Source of the DNA: Oscillospiraceae bacterium
GTDB taxonomy: Bacteria; Bacillota; Clostridia; Oscillospirales; Ruminococcaceae
DNA: 64,000 nucleotides
Direction: 5' to 3'
Assembly (NCBI GenBank): GCA_016281125.1
Contig: JAEEIA010000061.1
Coordinates: 1 to 64,000 of the forward strand
Below are positions 57,200-64,000 of this stretch, piece after piece. The position numbers and the translations under genes were made by a program. Numbering within the stretch: position 1 is the first letter of the stretch; each line of letters begins with the position of its first letter. Below the pieces are notes generated by a model, which worked only from the letters and a program-made list of their open reading frames with translations, had not been told where the DNA came from and made no database searches.

Positions 57200-58352
57200 A
57201 CAGAAGAACCGTCCGCGGCTGCTGATTACGGGCAAGGCCTACGATCCGCACATCGGCGGAATCGAAACCGTCATGCAGCAGACCGCTGAATTTATGCGCA
57301 AATACGCGAAAACAAAAGTGCTCTGCTGCCGCGATAACCCCGGCATGACCAAAAAAGACCGCATCCGCCGTGTTCCCGTGACTTATTCCGGCAGCTTCGG
57401 AACGGTCGCATCCTGCCCGGTGTCACTCTCCTATATCGGTGATTTCCGGCGAAAGGTCATGCTCGCGGATACCGTGGAGCTGCACCTGCCGTTTCCGCTT
57501 GCAGACCTCGCGCTGCTGCTTTCAGGCTACAAGGGACGCGTGGTCGTGGCCTGGCACAGTGACGTGGTGCGCCAGAAGCTGATGCTCCGGCTTTACAAGC
57601 CGCTGATGAAATGGCTCTTAAAGCGTGCGGATGCGATTCTGGTCGCTACGCAGGCTCATATCGACAGCTCGCCGTATCTGCGGGACTTCCGCGAAAAATG
57701 CGTGATCGTCCCCTACGGCATTGACCCCGCTGTATACGAACAGCGGCCGCATCTGACGCCGCTGCAAAATCATCTGCATGACAAAACCGCAAAGAAGATT
57801 CTGTTCACCGGCAGGCTGGTCTATTACAAGGGCGCGGACGTTCTGCTGGAGGCATTTGCCCAAACCCGCGAAAATGCGGAGCTGTTTCTCGCAGGCAGCG
57901 GCGTGCTCGAACAGGAACTGAAAGAACGTGCCGCAGCACTCGGCATTGCGGCGCGCGTGCATTTTCTCGGACGGCGCATGACGCCGGAGCTCCGTGATAT
58001 GTTCGCGGACTGCGATCTCTTCGTGCTGCCGTCCGTCGCAAACAGCGAAGCGTTCGGCATTGTGCAGCTGGAGGCGATGGTCTACGGCAAGCCTGTAATC
58101 AATACCGCGCTGCCGACCGGCGTGCCGCTGGTCAGCATCCACGGCGAAACCGGCCTGACCGTCCCGCCTGCGGATCCCGAAGCGCTTGCGCAGGCGATGG
58201 ACACGCTGCTTTCCGACGACGCACTCCGGGCGCAATACGGAAACGCAGCAAGAGAACGTGTCCTCCGCGCGTTTTCGCTGGAAACAGTCATGCGAAAAAC
58301 ACGGGCAGTGCTGCTGCCCAATGACACGCGGAAACAACCGAAACGGCGGTGA
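57192..58352 (+). CDS. GT4 family glycosyltransferase
   Basis: A 386-residue GT-B enzyme. The N-domain begins LLITGKAYDPHIGGIETVMQQ, a typical GT4 acceptor loop. The C-domain has KILFTGRLVYYKGADVLLEAF, GSGVLEQEL, FLGRRM and PSVANSEAFGIVQLEAMVYGKPV. Members with this pattern are often mannosyl- or rhamnosyltransferases. ATG 57192 overlaps the GNAT stop by eight bases. With the enzyme at 54974 it should extend the repeat unit. Confidence 0.88.
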   Translation: MNEQKNRPRLLITGKAYDPHIGGIETVMQQTAEFMRKYAKTKVLCCRDNPGMTKKDRIRRVPVTYSGSFGTVASCPVSLSYIGDFRRKVMLADTVELHLPFPLADLALLLSGYKGRVVVAWHSDVVRQKLMLRLYKPLMKWLLKRADAILVATQAHIDSSPYLRDFREKCVIVPYGIDPAVYEQRPHLTPLQNHLHDKTAKKILFTGRLVYYKGADVLLEAFAQTRENAELFLAGSGVLEQELKERAAALGIAARVHFLGRRMTPELRDMFADCDLFVLPSVANSEAFGIVQLEAMVYGKPVINTALPTGVPLVSIHGETGLTVPPADPEALAQAMDTLLSDDALRAQYGNAARERVLRAFSLETVMRKTRAVLLPNDTRKQPKRR

Positions 58353-58356
58353 TACA

Positions 58357-59313
58357 ATGAAATCTCTGATTCTCGGTGCAGCGGGCTTTGTCGGCGCTTA
58401 TGCGATCCGGCAGCTTGCGGCAGACGGCATGACCGTCCATGCGGCAAAGCTCCCGGCAGAGCAGATCGCACAGGATTGCGAAGCGCTCTGCACCGTGCAT
58501 GATCTTGATATTCTCGACGCAGACGCGACAGAAGCGCTGCTTCGGGATGTGCAGCCGGACTGCATTCTGCATCTCGCGGCACAGAGCTCGGTTGCGCTCT
58601 CATGGAAAAAGCCGCAGCTGACGGCCGACATCAACATCAAAGGCACGGTCAATCTGCAGGAGGCCGCCAGAACACTGCCGCAGCAGCCGCGCATTCTGCT
58701 GATCGGCTCCGGCGAGGAATACGGCGCACTGAAGCCGGAACAGATCCCCGTCAAAGAGGATACCCCCCTGCACCCTGCCAATGTCTACGCAGCGACCAAA
58801 GCAGCCGCGGAACAGTTCGCACAGCTTTACGTCCGCGCATACGGCATGAACATTGTGCTGGTGCGGGCGTTCAATCATTTCGGCCCCGGACAGCGGCCGG
58901 ATTTTGTCGCCGCGGATTTCTGCAGGCAGGCCGCAGAGATTGAATGCGGACTGCATGAACCGGTCATCCGGACAGGCAATCTCTCTGCAAAGCGCGATTT
59001 CACCGACGTCCGCGACATTGTGCGCGCCTACGCGCTGCTGCTGCAATCCGGCAAAGCAGGAACCGTTTACAACGTCGGCAGCGGCAGAGCAATCGCTGTT
59101 TCGGAGATTCTGGATATGATCCGTTCACAGTGCCGCGTCCCCTTTGCCGTGGAAACCGATCCCGCAAAGCTGCGGCCGGTCGATGTACCGGTCATCGCGG
59201 CGGACATTTCCAGGCTGACGGCGGATACCGGCTGGTTTCCGCAGATTCCGCCCGCGCAGACGGTTTCCGATATGCTGGAATCGGCGCGCAGGCTTTTGAA
59301 GGAGCAGGCATGA
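58357..59313 (+). CDS. NAD(P)-dependent epimerase/reductase, probable GDP-6-deoxy-D-mannose reductase
   Basis: A 318-residue extended short-chain dehydrogenase. It has GAAGFVG (7-13), GSGEEYG (117-123) and the catalytic Y144/K148. Segments such as HLAAQSSVALSW, FNHFGPGQRPDF and KRDFTDVRDIVRAY are close to those of Rmd, which reduces GDP-4-keto-6-deoxymannose to GDP-D-rhamnose. Next to manC and gmd this is the likely step. Other GDP-6-deoxy sugars (talose, fucose) are less likely, as their enzymes have different signatures. ATG 58357 is four bases after the preceding stop. Confidence 0.8.
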   Translation: MKSLILGAAGFVGAYAIRQLAADGMTVHAAKLPAEQIAQDCEALCTVHDLDILDADATEALLRDVQPDCILHLAAQSSVALSWKKPQLTADINIKGTVNLQEAARTLPQQPRILLIGSGEEYGALKPEQIPVKEDTPLHPANVYAATKAAAEQFAQLYVRAYGMNIVLVRAFNHFGPGQRPDFVAADFCRQAAEIECGLHEPVIRTGNLSAKRDFTDVRDIVRAYALLLQSGKAGTVYNVGSGRAIAVSEILDMIRSQCRVPFAVETDPAKLRPVDVPVIAADISRLTADTGWFPQIPPAQTVSDMLESARRLLKEQA

Positions 59314-60089
59314 TACAAAAACTGCACGAACTCTACCAATACCGCGAAATGATCGCAAGCCTTGTCCGGAAGGATCTGAAAGGGCGCTACAAGGGCAGCG
59401 TGCTCGGCTTTCTCTGGACGTTCATCAACCCGCTCTTGCAGCTTCTGGTCTATACGCTGGTCTTTTCGGAGATTCTGAAAAGCGGCATCCCGAATTATTA
59501 TCTGCATCTGTTTGTTGCGCTGGTACCGTGGATCTTTTTTGCATCCTCGCTGACGACCGGTGCCAAGCTCGTGCTCGACCAGAAGAACATGATCCGGAAA
59601 ATATATTTCCCGCGGGAGGTGCTGCCGGTCGCCTATACGGTCAGCAGCTTCTGCAATATGCTGTTTTCGTTCATTATCGTATTCGCAGTGATTGCGGTCA
59701 CGGGATACGGCATCAGCTTTGCCGCGCTGCCGTGGCTGATTCCGGTGATGGCCATTCAGTTTCTGCTGGTGCTCGGCATCAATCTGATTACCTCGTCTGT
59801 CACGGTCTATATCCGCGATCTGGAGCATATCATGGGCGTGCTGAGCATGGCATGGATGTATCTGTCACCGGTTGTGTACGGCATCGACTTTCTGACGGAG
59901 AGATGGAAGCGGCTGTATCTCCTCAACCCGATGGCTCCGCTGATTCTTTCCTACCGCGATATTCTATATTATAAACGCGCGCCGCAGCCGCATCTTCTGG
60001 GGCTTGCACTGGCAGTCACGCTGCCGGTGCTTGCAGCGGGAATCCTGATCTTCTCCCGTCTGCAAAGGCGCTTTGCTGAGGAACTCTGA
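59310..60089 (+). CDS. wzm: Polysaccharide ABC exporter permease Wzm
   Basis: A 259-residue ABC-2 permease with about six helices. It starts with the amphipathic helix ELYQYREMIASLVRKDLKGRYKGS and has GFLWTFINPLLQLLVYTLVFS and KIYFPREVLPVAY, all usual for Wzm/TagG. It forms the channel that moves lipid-linked polysaccharide across the membrane. It overlaps the preceding gene by four bases and the next by one. Confidence 0.92.
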   Translation: MIQKLHELYQYREMIASLVRKDLKGRYKGSVLGFLWTFINPLLQLLVYTLVFSEILKSGIPNYYLHLFVALVPWIFFASSLTTGAKLVLDQKNMIRKIYFPREVLPVAYTVSSFCNMLFSFIIVFAVIAVTGYGISFAALPWLIPVMAIQFLLVLGINLITSSVTVYIRDLEHIMGVLSMAWMYLSPVVYGIDFLTERWKRLYLLNPMAPLILSYRDILYYKRAPQPHLLGLALAVTLPVLAAGILIFSRLQRRFAEEL

Positions 60090-61762
60090 TGGAAAAACTG
60101 ACAAAGAATCTTCGCAGATATCTCCCGCTGATTGCGTGTGCGGCAGCGCTGCTCTGGCTGTTTTACCAGATCTATCCGCTGCTGTTTGCCATACATGACG
60201 ATCTGCGCAATTATACGCTGGTGCGCCGCGGCATCCTCGCGGAAAACGCGCTGCACTCTGCAAAGCAGGGCAGGATTTCGCATCTGTGGAATCATTTTCT
60301 GCTCGGCTTTCCGTTTCTGCTCAATAAGGCATGGTTTTATAAGCTGGTACAGTACGGCACGCTGCTGTTTGACCTCGCGGCGCTGTACCTGCTGCTGAAA
60401 CAGGAAGCAGGCCGCAGATTTGCCGCACTGAGCGTGATGCTGACGACCTCATGGTTCTGCATCAACGCGAACCACAATCTGCTGATCGCCTATGCCTTCT
60501 GTCATCAGCTGCCGGTCGGCCTGCTGCTCCTGTCGCTGTATTTCTTCGGAAAGCGGCTCAGGAGCGGGAAAAAGGCACATACCGTCATAAGCTGCCTGTT
60601 TCTGCTGCTGAGCTGCATGATTTATGAGGCGTTCGTCGCGGCACTGCTGATCTTCGCGGTCTGGGCGCTGACGGTCACAGAGCAGGATACCGGCTGGTTT
60701 GCCTATCTGCGGAATGCCTCCGGACGGATGCTCCCGCAGACCGGTACCGCGTTTGCATACTGCATTGTCTATTTCAGCTGGCAGTATGTGTATCCCTCCG
60801 CTTACGACGGCACCGCGCTGATGCTGAAACAACCGTTTGTCAGCCTGTCCGCGCTCACCACATACAGCGCATCCATGCTCCCGGTTTCGGAGCTCATGCG
60901 CATGGGACGCGACGGCATCATGACCGTCGGCGGGTTTCTGACACATCTGACGCACCCCGCGCCGTGGATCTGTGCGATTCTGACCGCATCGGCGGTCTGT
61001 CTGCTGCTCCCCGACCTGAAAACGGACACGAAAACGCTCCGGCGGATGCTGCTGATCACCGGCATCGGAACATTTGTCCCCTGCATCATGATCAGCTTCA
61101 GCGAAAAATATATCGAATGGCACCGCCGCGGTACAACGGGCTATGTCCCGAGCTTTTACAGCTATTTCTTTCTTGTGGCCGCGATTGCTGCTGTCGGCAT
61201 TCTGCTGTACCGGACAGCGGCTGCCCGTCCGCAGAAGCAGACCGTCCGCGTCATCCTGACCGCCTCGGTTTTCTGCATGACGCTTTCTGCGGGCTGCGTC
61301 AATGACATCTGGAAAGAGCATTTCTCAAACCAGCTCCGGCATTTCCGCAGCTTTGACCAGTCGATCTCCGCGGCGCCGTTCACCGAATGCGACAGCAGCT
61401 GGCAGCTGTTCGCACCGGAGCATGAGGGCATTCACCGCGCCGCAAATTATACGCAGGATTACATGAAGATCTATAATCCTGCGGACATCGCGTTCGTCAA
61501 CAGGCAGGATGCGCTCGATCCGGACAAGCGGATCCTCTGTATCCGTTCCGCGGAAGCAGACAGCTATACGGTCATCAGCGAAACCGACGCGCAGTTCCTG
61601 ACCGGTTCCGTTACCGTCCGCACGCTGCACACCGGTTCGCTGACCGTGGATCTCACAGATCAGGACGGCAATCCTCTGAAATATGAAAACGTGCGCGACG
61701 GCGACCTGCTCACGGCGCCGGACGGCGCGCAGTTCGATCTGCTGCACAGCTTCCCGCTGTGA
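60089..61762 (+). CDS. Unknown polytopic membrane protein, possible GT-C-type enzyme
   Basis: A 557-residue protein with about ten helices, then an extracellular C-terminal domain of about 130 residues (from about 425). Segment AIHDDLRNYTLVRRG after the first helix has the paired acidic residues in the first loop that GT-C glycosyltransferases often show. The overall layout is that of EpsG-/GT-C-like or polymer-modifying membrane enzymes. I cannot name a family. Its place between wzm and wzt suggests a role in modifying or finishing the glycan. Confidence 0.6.
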   Translation: MEKLTKNLRRYLPLIACAAALLWLFYQIYPLLFAIHDDLRNYTLVRRGILAENALHSAKQGRISHLWNHFLLGFPFLLNKAWFYKLVQYGTLLFDLAALYLLLKQEAGRRFAALSVMLTTSWFCINANHNLLIAYAFCHQLPVGLLLLSLYFFGKRLRSGKKAHTVISCLFLLLSCMIYEAFVAALLIFAVWALTVTEQDTGWFAYLRNASGRMLPQTGTAFAYCIVYFSWQYVYPSAYDGTALMLKQPFVSLSALTTYSASMLPVSELMRMGRDGIMTVGGFLTHLTHPAPWICAILTASAVCLLLPDLKTDTKTLRRMLLITGIGTFVPCIMISFSEKYIEWHRRGTTGYVPSFYSYFFLVAAIAAVGILLYRTAAARPQKQTVRVILTASVFCMTLSAGCVNDIWKEHFSNQLRHFRSFDQSISAAPFTECDSSWQLFAPEHEGIHRAANYTQDYMKIYNPADIAFVNRQDALDPDKRILCIRSAEADSYTVISETDAQFLTGSVTVRTLHTGSLTVDLTDQDGNPLKYENVRDGDLLTAPDGAQFDLLHSFPL

Positions 61763-61845
61763 CGGCAGCATACAGAACAGTACCGGAAATCCAATCATGC
61801 AGAACGGGAACAGCGCAGACAGCCAATGAAACGGAGGGACATCGC

Positions 61846-63042
61846 TTGCACGCGATCGAGATACAGAATCTGACCAAAAAATTCCGCATTTACGCCGATC
61901 AGGGGCAGTCGCTCAAGGAGAAGCTCCTCTCGAAAAAGCGGCGGAAATACGAGGAACGCACCGTACTCGACGGCATTTCCCTGACCGTGGAGCCGGGCGA
62001 GGCCATCGGACTGGTCGGAAAAAACGGCAGCGGCAAATCCACGCTTTTGAAGCTGATGAGCCGTATTCTATATCCGGACGGGGGCAGCGTGAAGCTGAAC
62101 GGCAGAGTTTCCTCTCTGATCGAGCTCGGCGCCGGATTCCACCCGGATATGACAGGACGGGAAAACATCTTCACCAACGCCTCAATCTTCGGGCTGACGC
62201 ATAAGGAAATCGAAGCACGGCTGGACGAAATCATCGAATTTTCGGAGATGCAGGAGTTCATTGACAACCCTGTCCGGACGTATTCCTCCGGCATGTATAT
62301 GCGGCTGGCGTTTTCGGTCGCAATTCACGTCGGCGCGGACATTCTGCTGATCGACGAGATTCTGGCCGTCGGCGATGCGGCATTTCAGGCCAAATGCTTT
62401 GAGCGCCTCATGGAGATCAAGGCAGCCGGCACGACAATCGTCATTGTTTCGCACAGCATGGCGCAGCTGGAACGCATCTGCGACCGCACCGTCTGGATCG
62501 ACGGCGGAAAGCTCCGCATGGAGGGAGCGCCGAACGAGGTGCATCCTGCATATCTGGACTTTATGGGGCAGCGCAGACAGCTCAGCGCGCCGGTCAAAGC
62601 CGCGGAACAGACCGAAAAAGCCGAAACCCCGGCAAGGTGGACGGACATCTGCCTGCTGAACGAGCAGGGCGAGCGCATCACGCAGTTCCGCACCGGCGAT
62701 ACCGTCACATTGCAGATGACCTATGAAGCGGATCCGGAGCAGGCGGAGGCTGCGCTGATCGGACTGGCGCTGTACCGCGCGGACAAGGCGCTCTGCTACG
62801 GCACCAACACGCAGCGCGAACGGATGCAGCCGCTGAAGCTGAAAGCACGCGGCACGGTTCGCTGCACCTTTTCCCCGATGAACCTGATCGCAGGCACGTA
62901 CTGGTTTGACGTCGGCCTGCGGAGAATGGATATGTTCGCATATGACTATGCGGCGCAGGCCGTCCGGTTTACGGTCTACAACACCATCGACGAAACCGGC
63001 GTCGCAAGACTCGCGCACCAATGGCAGACAGACACGGACTAA
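61846..63042 (+). CDS. wzt: Polysaccharide ABC exporter ATPase Wzt with C-terminal glycan-recognition-type domain
   Basis: A 398-residue ATPase. The nucleotide-binding domain has Walker A GKNGSGKST (about 57-65), signature YSSGMYMR, Walker B ILLIDEILAVGD and the switch SHSM. A linker leads to a beta-sandwich domain (about 262-398; RWTDICLLNEQGERI..., FDVGLRRMDMFAYDYA) of the Wzt C-terminal type that in D-rhamnan/mannan exporters binds the capped end of the glycan. Start is TTG 61846 with GGAGGG seven bases upstream; the frame is open further upstream without a ribosome site. Confidence 0.9.
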   Translation: MHAIEIQNLTKKFRIYADQGQSLKEKLLSKKRRKYEERTVLDGISLTVEPGEAIGLVGKNGSGKSTLLKLMSRILYPDGGSVKLNGRVSSLIELGAGFHPDMTGRENIFTNASIFGLTHKEIEARLDEIIEFSEMQEFIDNPVRTYSSGMYMRLAFSVAIHVGADILLIDEILAVGDAAFQAKCFERLMEIKAAGTTIVIVSHSMAQLERICDRTVWIDGGKLRMEGAPNEVHPAYLDFMGQRRQLSAPVKAAEQTEKAETPARWTDICLLNEQGERITQFRTGDTVTLQMTYEADPEQAEAALIGLALYRADKALCYGTNTQRERMQPLKLKARGTVRCTFSPMNLIAGTYWFDVGLRRMDMFAYDYAAQAVRFTVYNTIDETGVARLAHQWQTDTD

Positions 63043-63070
63043 CCTCCGGACGTTGCGAAAGGAGCGGAAA

Positions 63071-64000
63071 ATGAATCAGGAAGAAAGAGAAAAACAACTG
63101 CGCGCTGTCCAGAAAGCGAAGGACAGCTTTGTCGTCGCACCGGCACCGAACGGAAAGTTCAAGCTGGCAAAGCGCCTCGGCAGAAAGCTGACGTTCTGGT
63201 ATGTCCAGCCGTTCGGCGGCAAGCAAAATATCTTCAACGAGGAAGCTGCCGTGATGCTGGACGCGCTCAATGAGAGCGTCAACGCACTGGAGGCACATTT
63301 CTCCGCACTAACGGCGATCACGGAGCACAGCCTCACCGAGCTGCGCAAGCAGCAGCGCGCGGTCATCGCCAGAAATTACGCGGAGCATAAAGAGCAGCTC
63401 CAGGAGCTCTCCGACCGCGTAGACCGCAGCCTGATGATCGCTGCGCCGGAAAGCCGGATCGACGCGGGGCTCGAACCGCTGACTGCCCTGCCGGTGATCG
63501 GCACGGAGGCACTGTTCCAGGAATTCCGCAATGTGCAGAACGCCGCCAGCGAGGAGGGCGAGGAAAAGGCGCTCGCCAAGCTCGGCGCGGATTACCGCAA
63601 TCTGCTCGCGGAATCCGTCCGCACGCTGACAGAACCGGCGCAGTGCAAGCCGATTGCACTGGTCTGCGCCAGTTTCGGCAGTGCCGTCGGCATGGAGGCA
63701 ATCCGCAATGAGGTCTGGGATCTGTACCGCCTGATGCAGCGCGGCAGCCGCTATCCGGTCTGCATTGTTTCGATTGAACCGAAGGGCTCAGAGCCTGCGC
63801 GCAGCGGCGACGTCTATTCGGTGCCGGAGGATCAGCTGGCCGCATGGATGCGCGAGCATGATCCTGCCCTGCTGATCTTCTGTGAGAGCACGACCGCAAT
63901 CATCACCGCAGGCGACCACTGTATGCTCCTGCGCAATGCGATTGTGCGCGCAAGCGGTCAGAATCCCGCCAGAACGCTCGGCGGCAGCGCCATGCAGGAG
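63071..64000 (+). CDS. Probable glycosyltransferase-associated large protein, truncated by the window end
   Basis: The frame runs 310 codons without a stop to the window edge. The start ATG has GGAG a few bases upstream, and the gene lies 28 bases after wzt. Residues 1-110 have the WYVQPFGGKQNIFNEE pattern and following helical, probably coiled-coil, region common in front of polysaccharide glycosyltransferase or methyltransferase modules in ABC-export loci. Residues about 195-310 start a Rossmann-like domain (IALVCASFGSAVGMEAIRNEVW) that could be the N-domain of a GT-B enzyme. The function cannot be fixed from this part. Confidence 0.65.
   Translation, partial: MNQEEREKQLRAVQKAKDSFVVAPAPNGKFKLAKRLGRKLTFWYVQPFGGKQNIFNEEAAVMLDALNESVNALEAHFSALTAITEHSLTELRKQQRAVIARNYAEHKEQLQELSDRVDRSLMIAAPESRIDAGLEPLTALPVIGTEALFQEFRNVQNAASEEGEEKALAKLGADYRNLLAESVRTLTEPAQCKPIALVCASFGSAVGMEAIRNEVWDLYRLMQRGSRYPVCIVSIEPKGSEPARSGDVYSVPEDQLAAWMREHDPALLIFCESTTAIITAGDHCMLLRNAIVRASGQNPARTLGGSAMQE

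Overview
The window reads as chromosome of a fairly GC-rich Clostridia (Firmicutes), most like a gut Ruminococcus/Oscillospiraceae species. The evidence is the gene order rimP-nusA-ylxR-ylxQ-infB-rbfA-nrnA-truB-ribF, strong AGGAGG-type ribosome binding sites, several TTG/GTG starts, lipobox-type lipoproteins and an anaerobic (cbi) cobalamin pathway. I see no rRNA, tRNA, CRISPR array, phage or transposase gene. The taxonomic call is an inference.

Layout. 1-384 holds short hairpin-rich repeat elements; a full related copy in the opposite orientation sits at 30152-30474. 393-998 (-) is a radical SAM gene, divergent from a 14-kb, almost fully overlapping 16-gene cobalamin operon (1202-15451). That operon covers most steps from cobalt-precorrin-3 to cobalamin but lacks cbiL and a cytosolic cobaltochelatase. 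At 15478-21202 a second unit is led by a cobalamin riboswitch plus terminator. It encodes a lipoprotein-type CbiK, a two-domain lipoprotein that may bind a tetrapyrrole, and a BtuFCD/FhuDBC-like ABC importer. This surface chelatase/importer unit under B12 control is the most interesting system here.

21443-24754 holds a DegV protein, an MFS transporter, a GNAT acetyltransferase and an AlkD-like repair protein. 24870-28134 (-) is fhs-putP. 28441-29918 encodes a VWA lipoprotein with a structured leader, and an overlapping 49-residue secreted peptide. 30592-36011 (-) is a GldA/GldF/GldG-type ABC operon with a DUF4340 protein; the GldG homologue carries six 11-residue amphipathic repeats. 36132-45100 (-) is the nusA-infB operon, with a probable attenuator in its leader and an extra 82-residue gene.

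45479-50565 holds a Thr-rich SGNH hydrolase, a two-module 2-hydroxyacyl-CoA-dehydratase-type activase behind a paired-palindrome operator, and a metallophosphoesterase. From 50704 to the window edge runs a surface-polysaccharide locus: initiating sugar-phosphate transferase, ManC, Gmd and an Rmd-like reductase (together predicted to make GDP-D-rhamnose), GT4 glycosyltransferases, and a Wzm/Wzt exporter whose ATPase has a C-terminal glycan-recognition-type domain.

How the genes work together: the cbi/cob operon makes the corrin, while the riboswitch unit probably brings corrinoid, cobalt or related tetrapyrrole in from outside when B12 is low. The polysaccharide cluster supplies its own activated sugar, builds the chain on a lipid in the cytoplasm and exports it by the ABC route.
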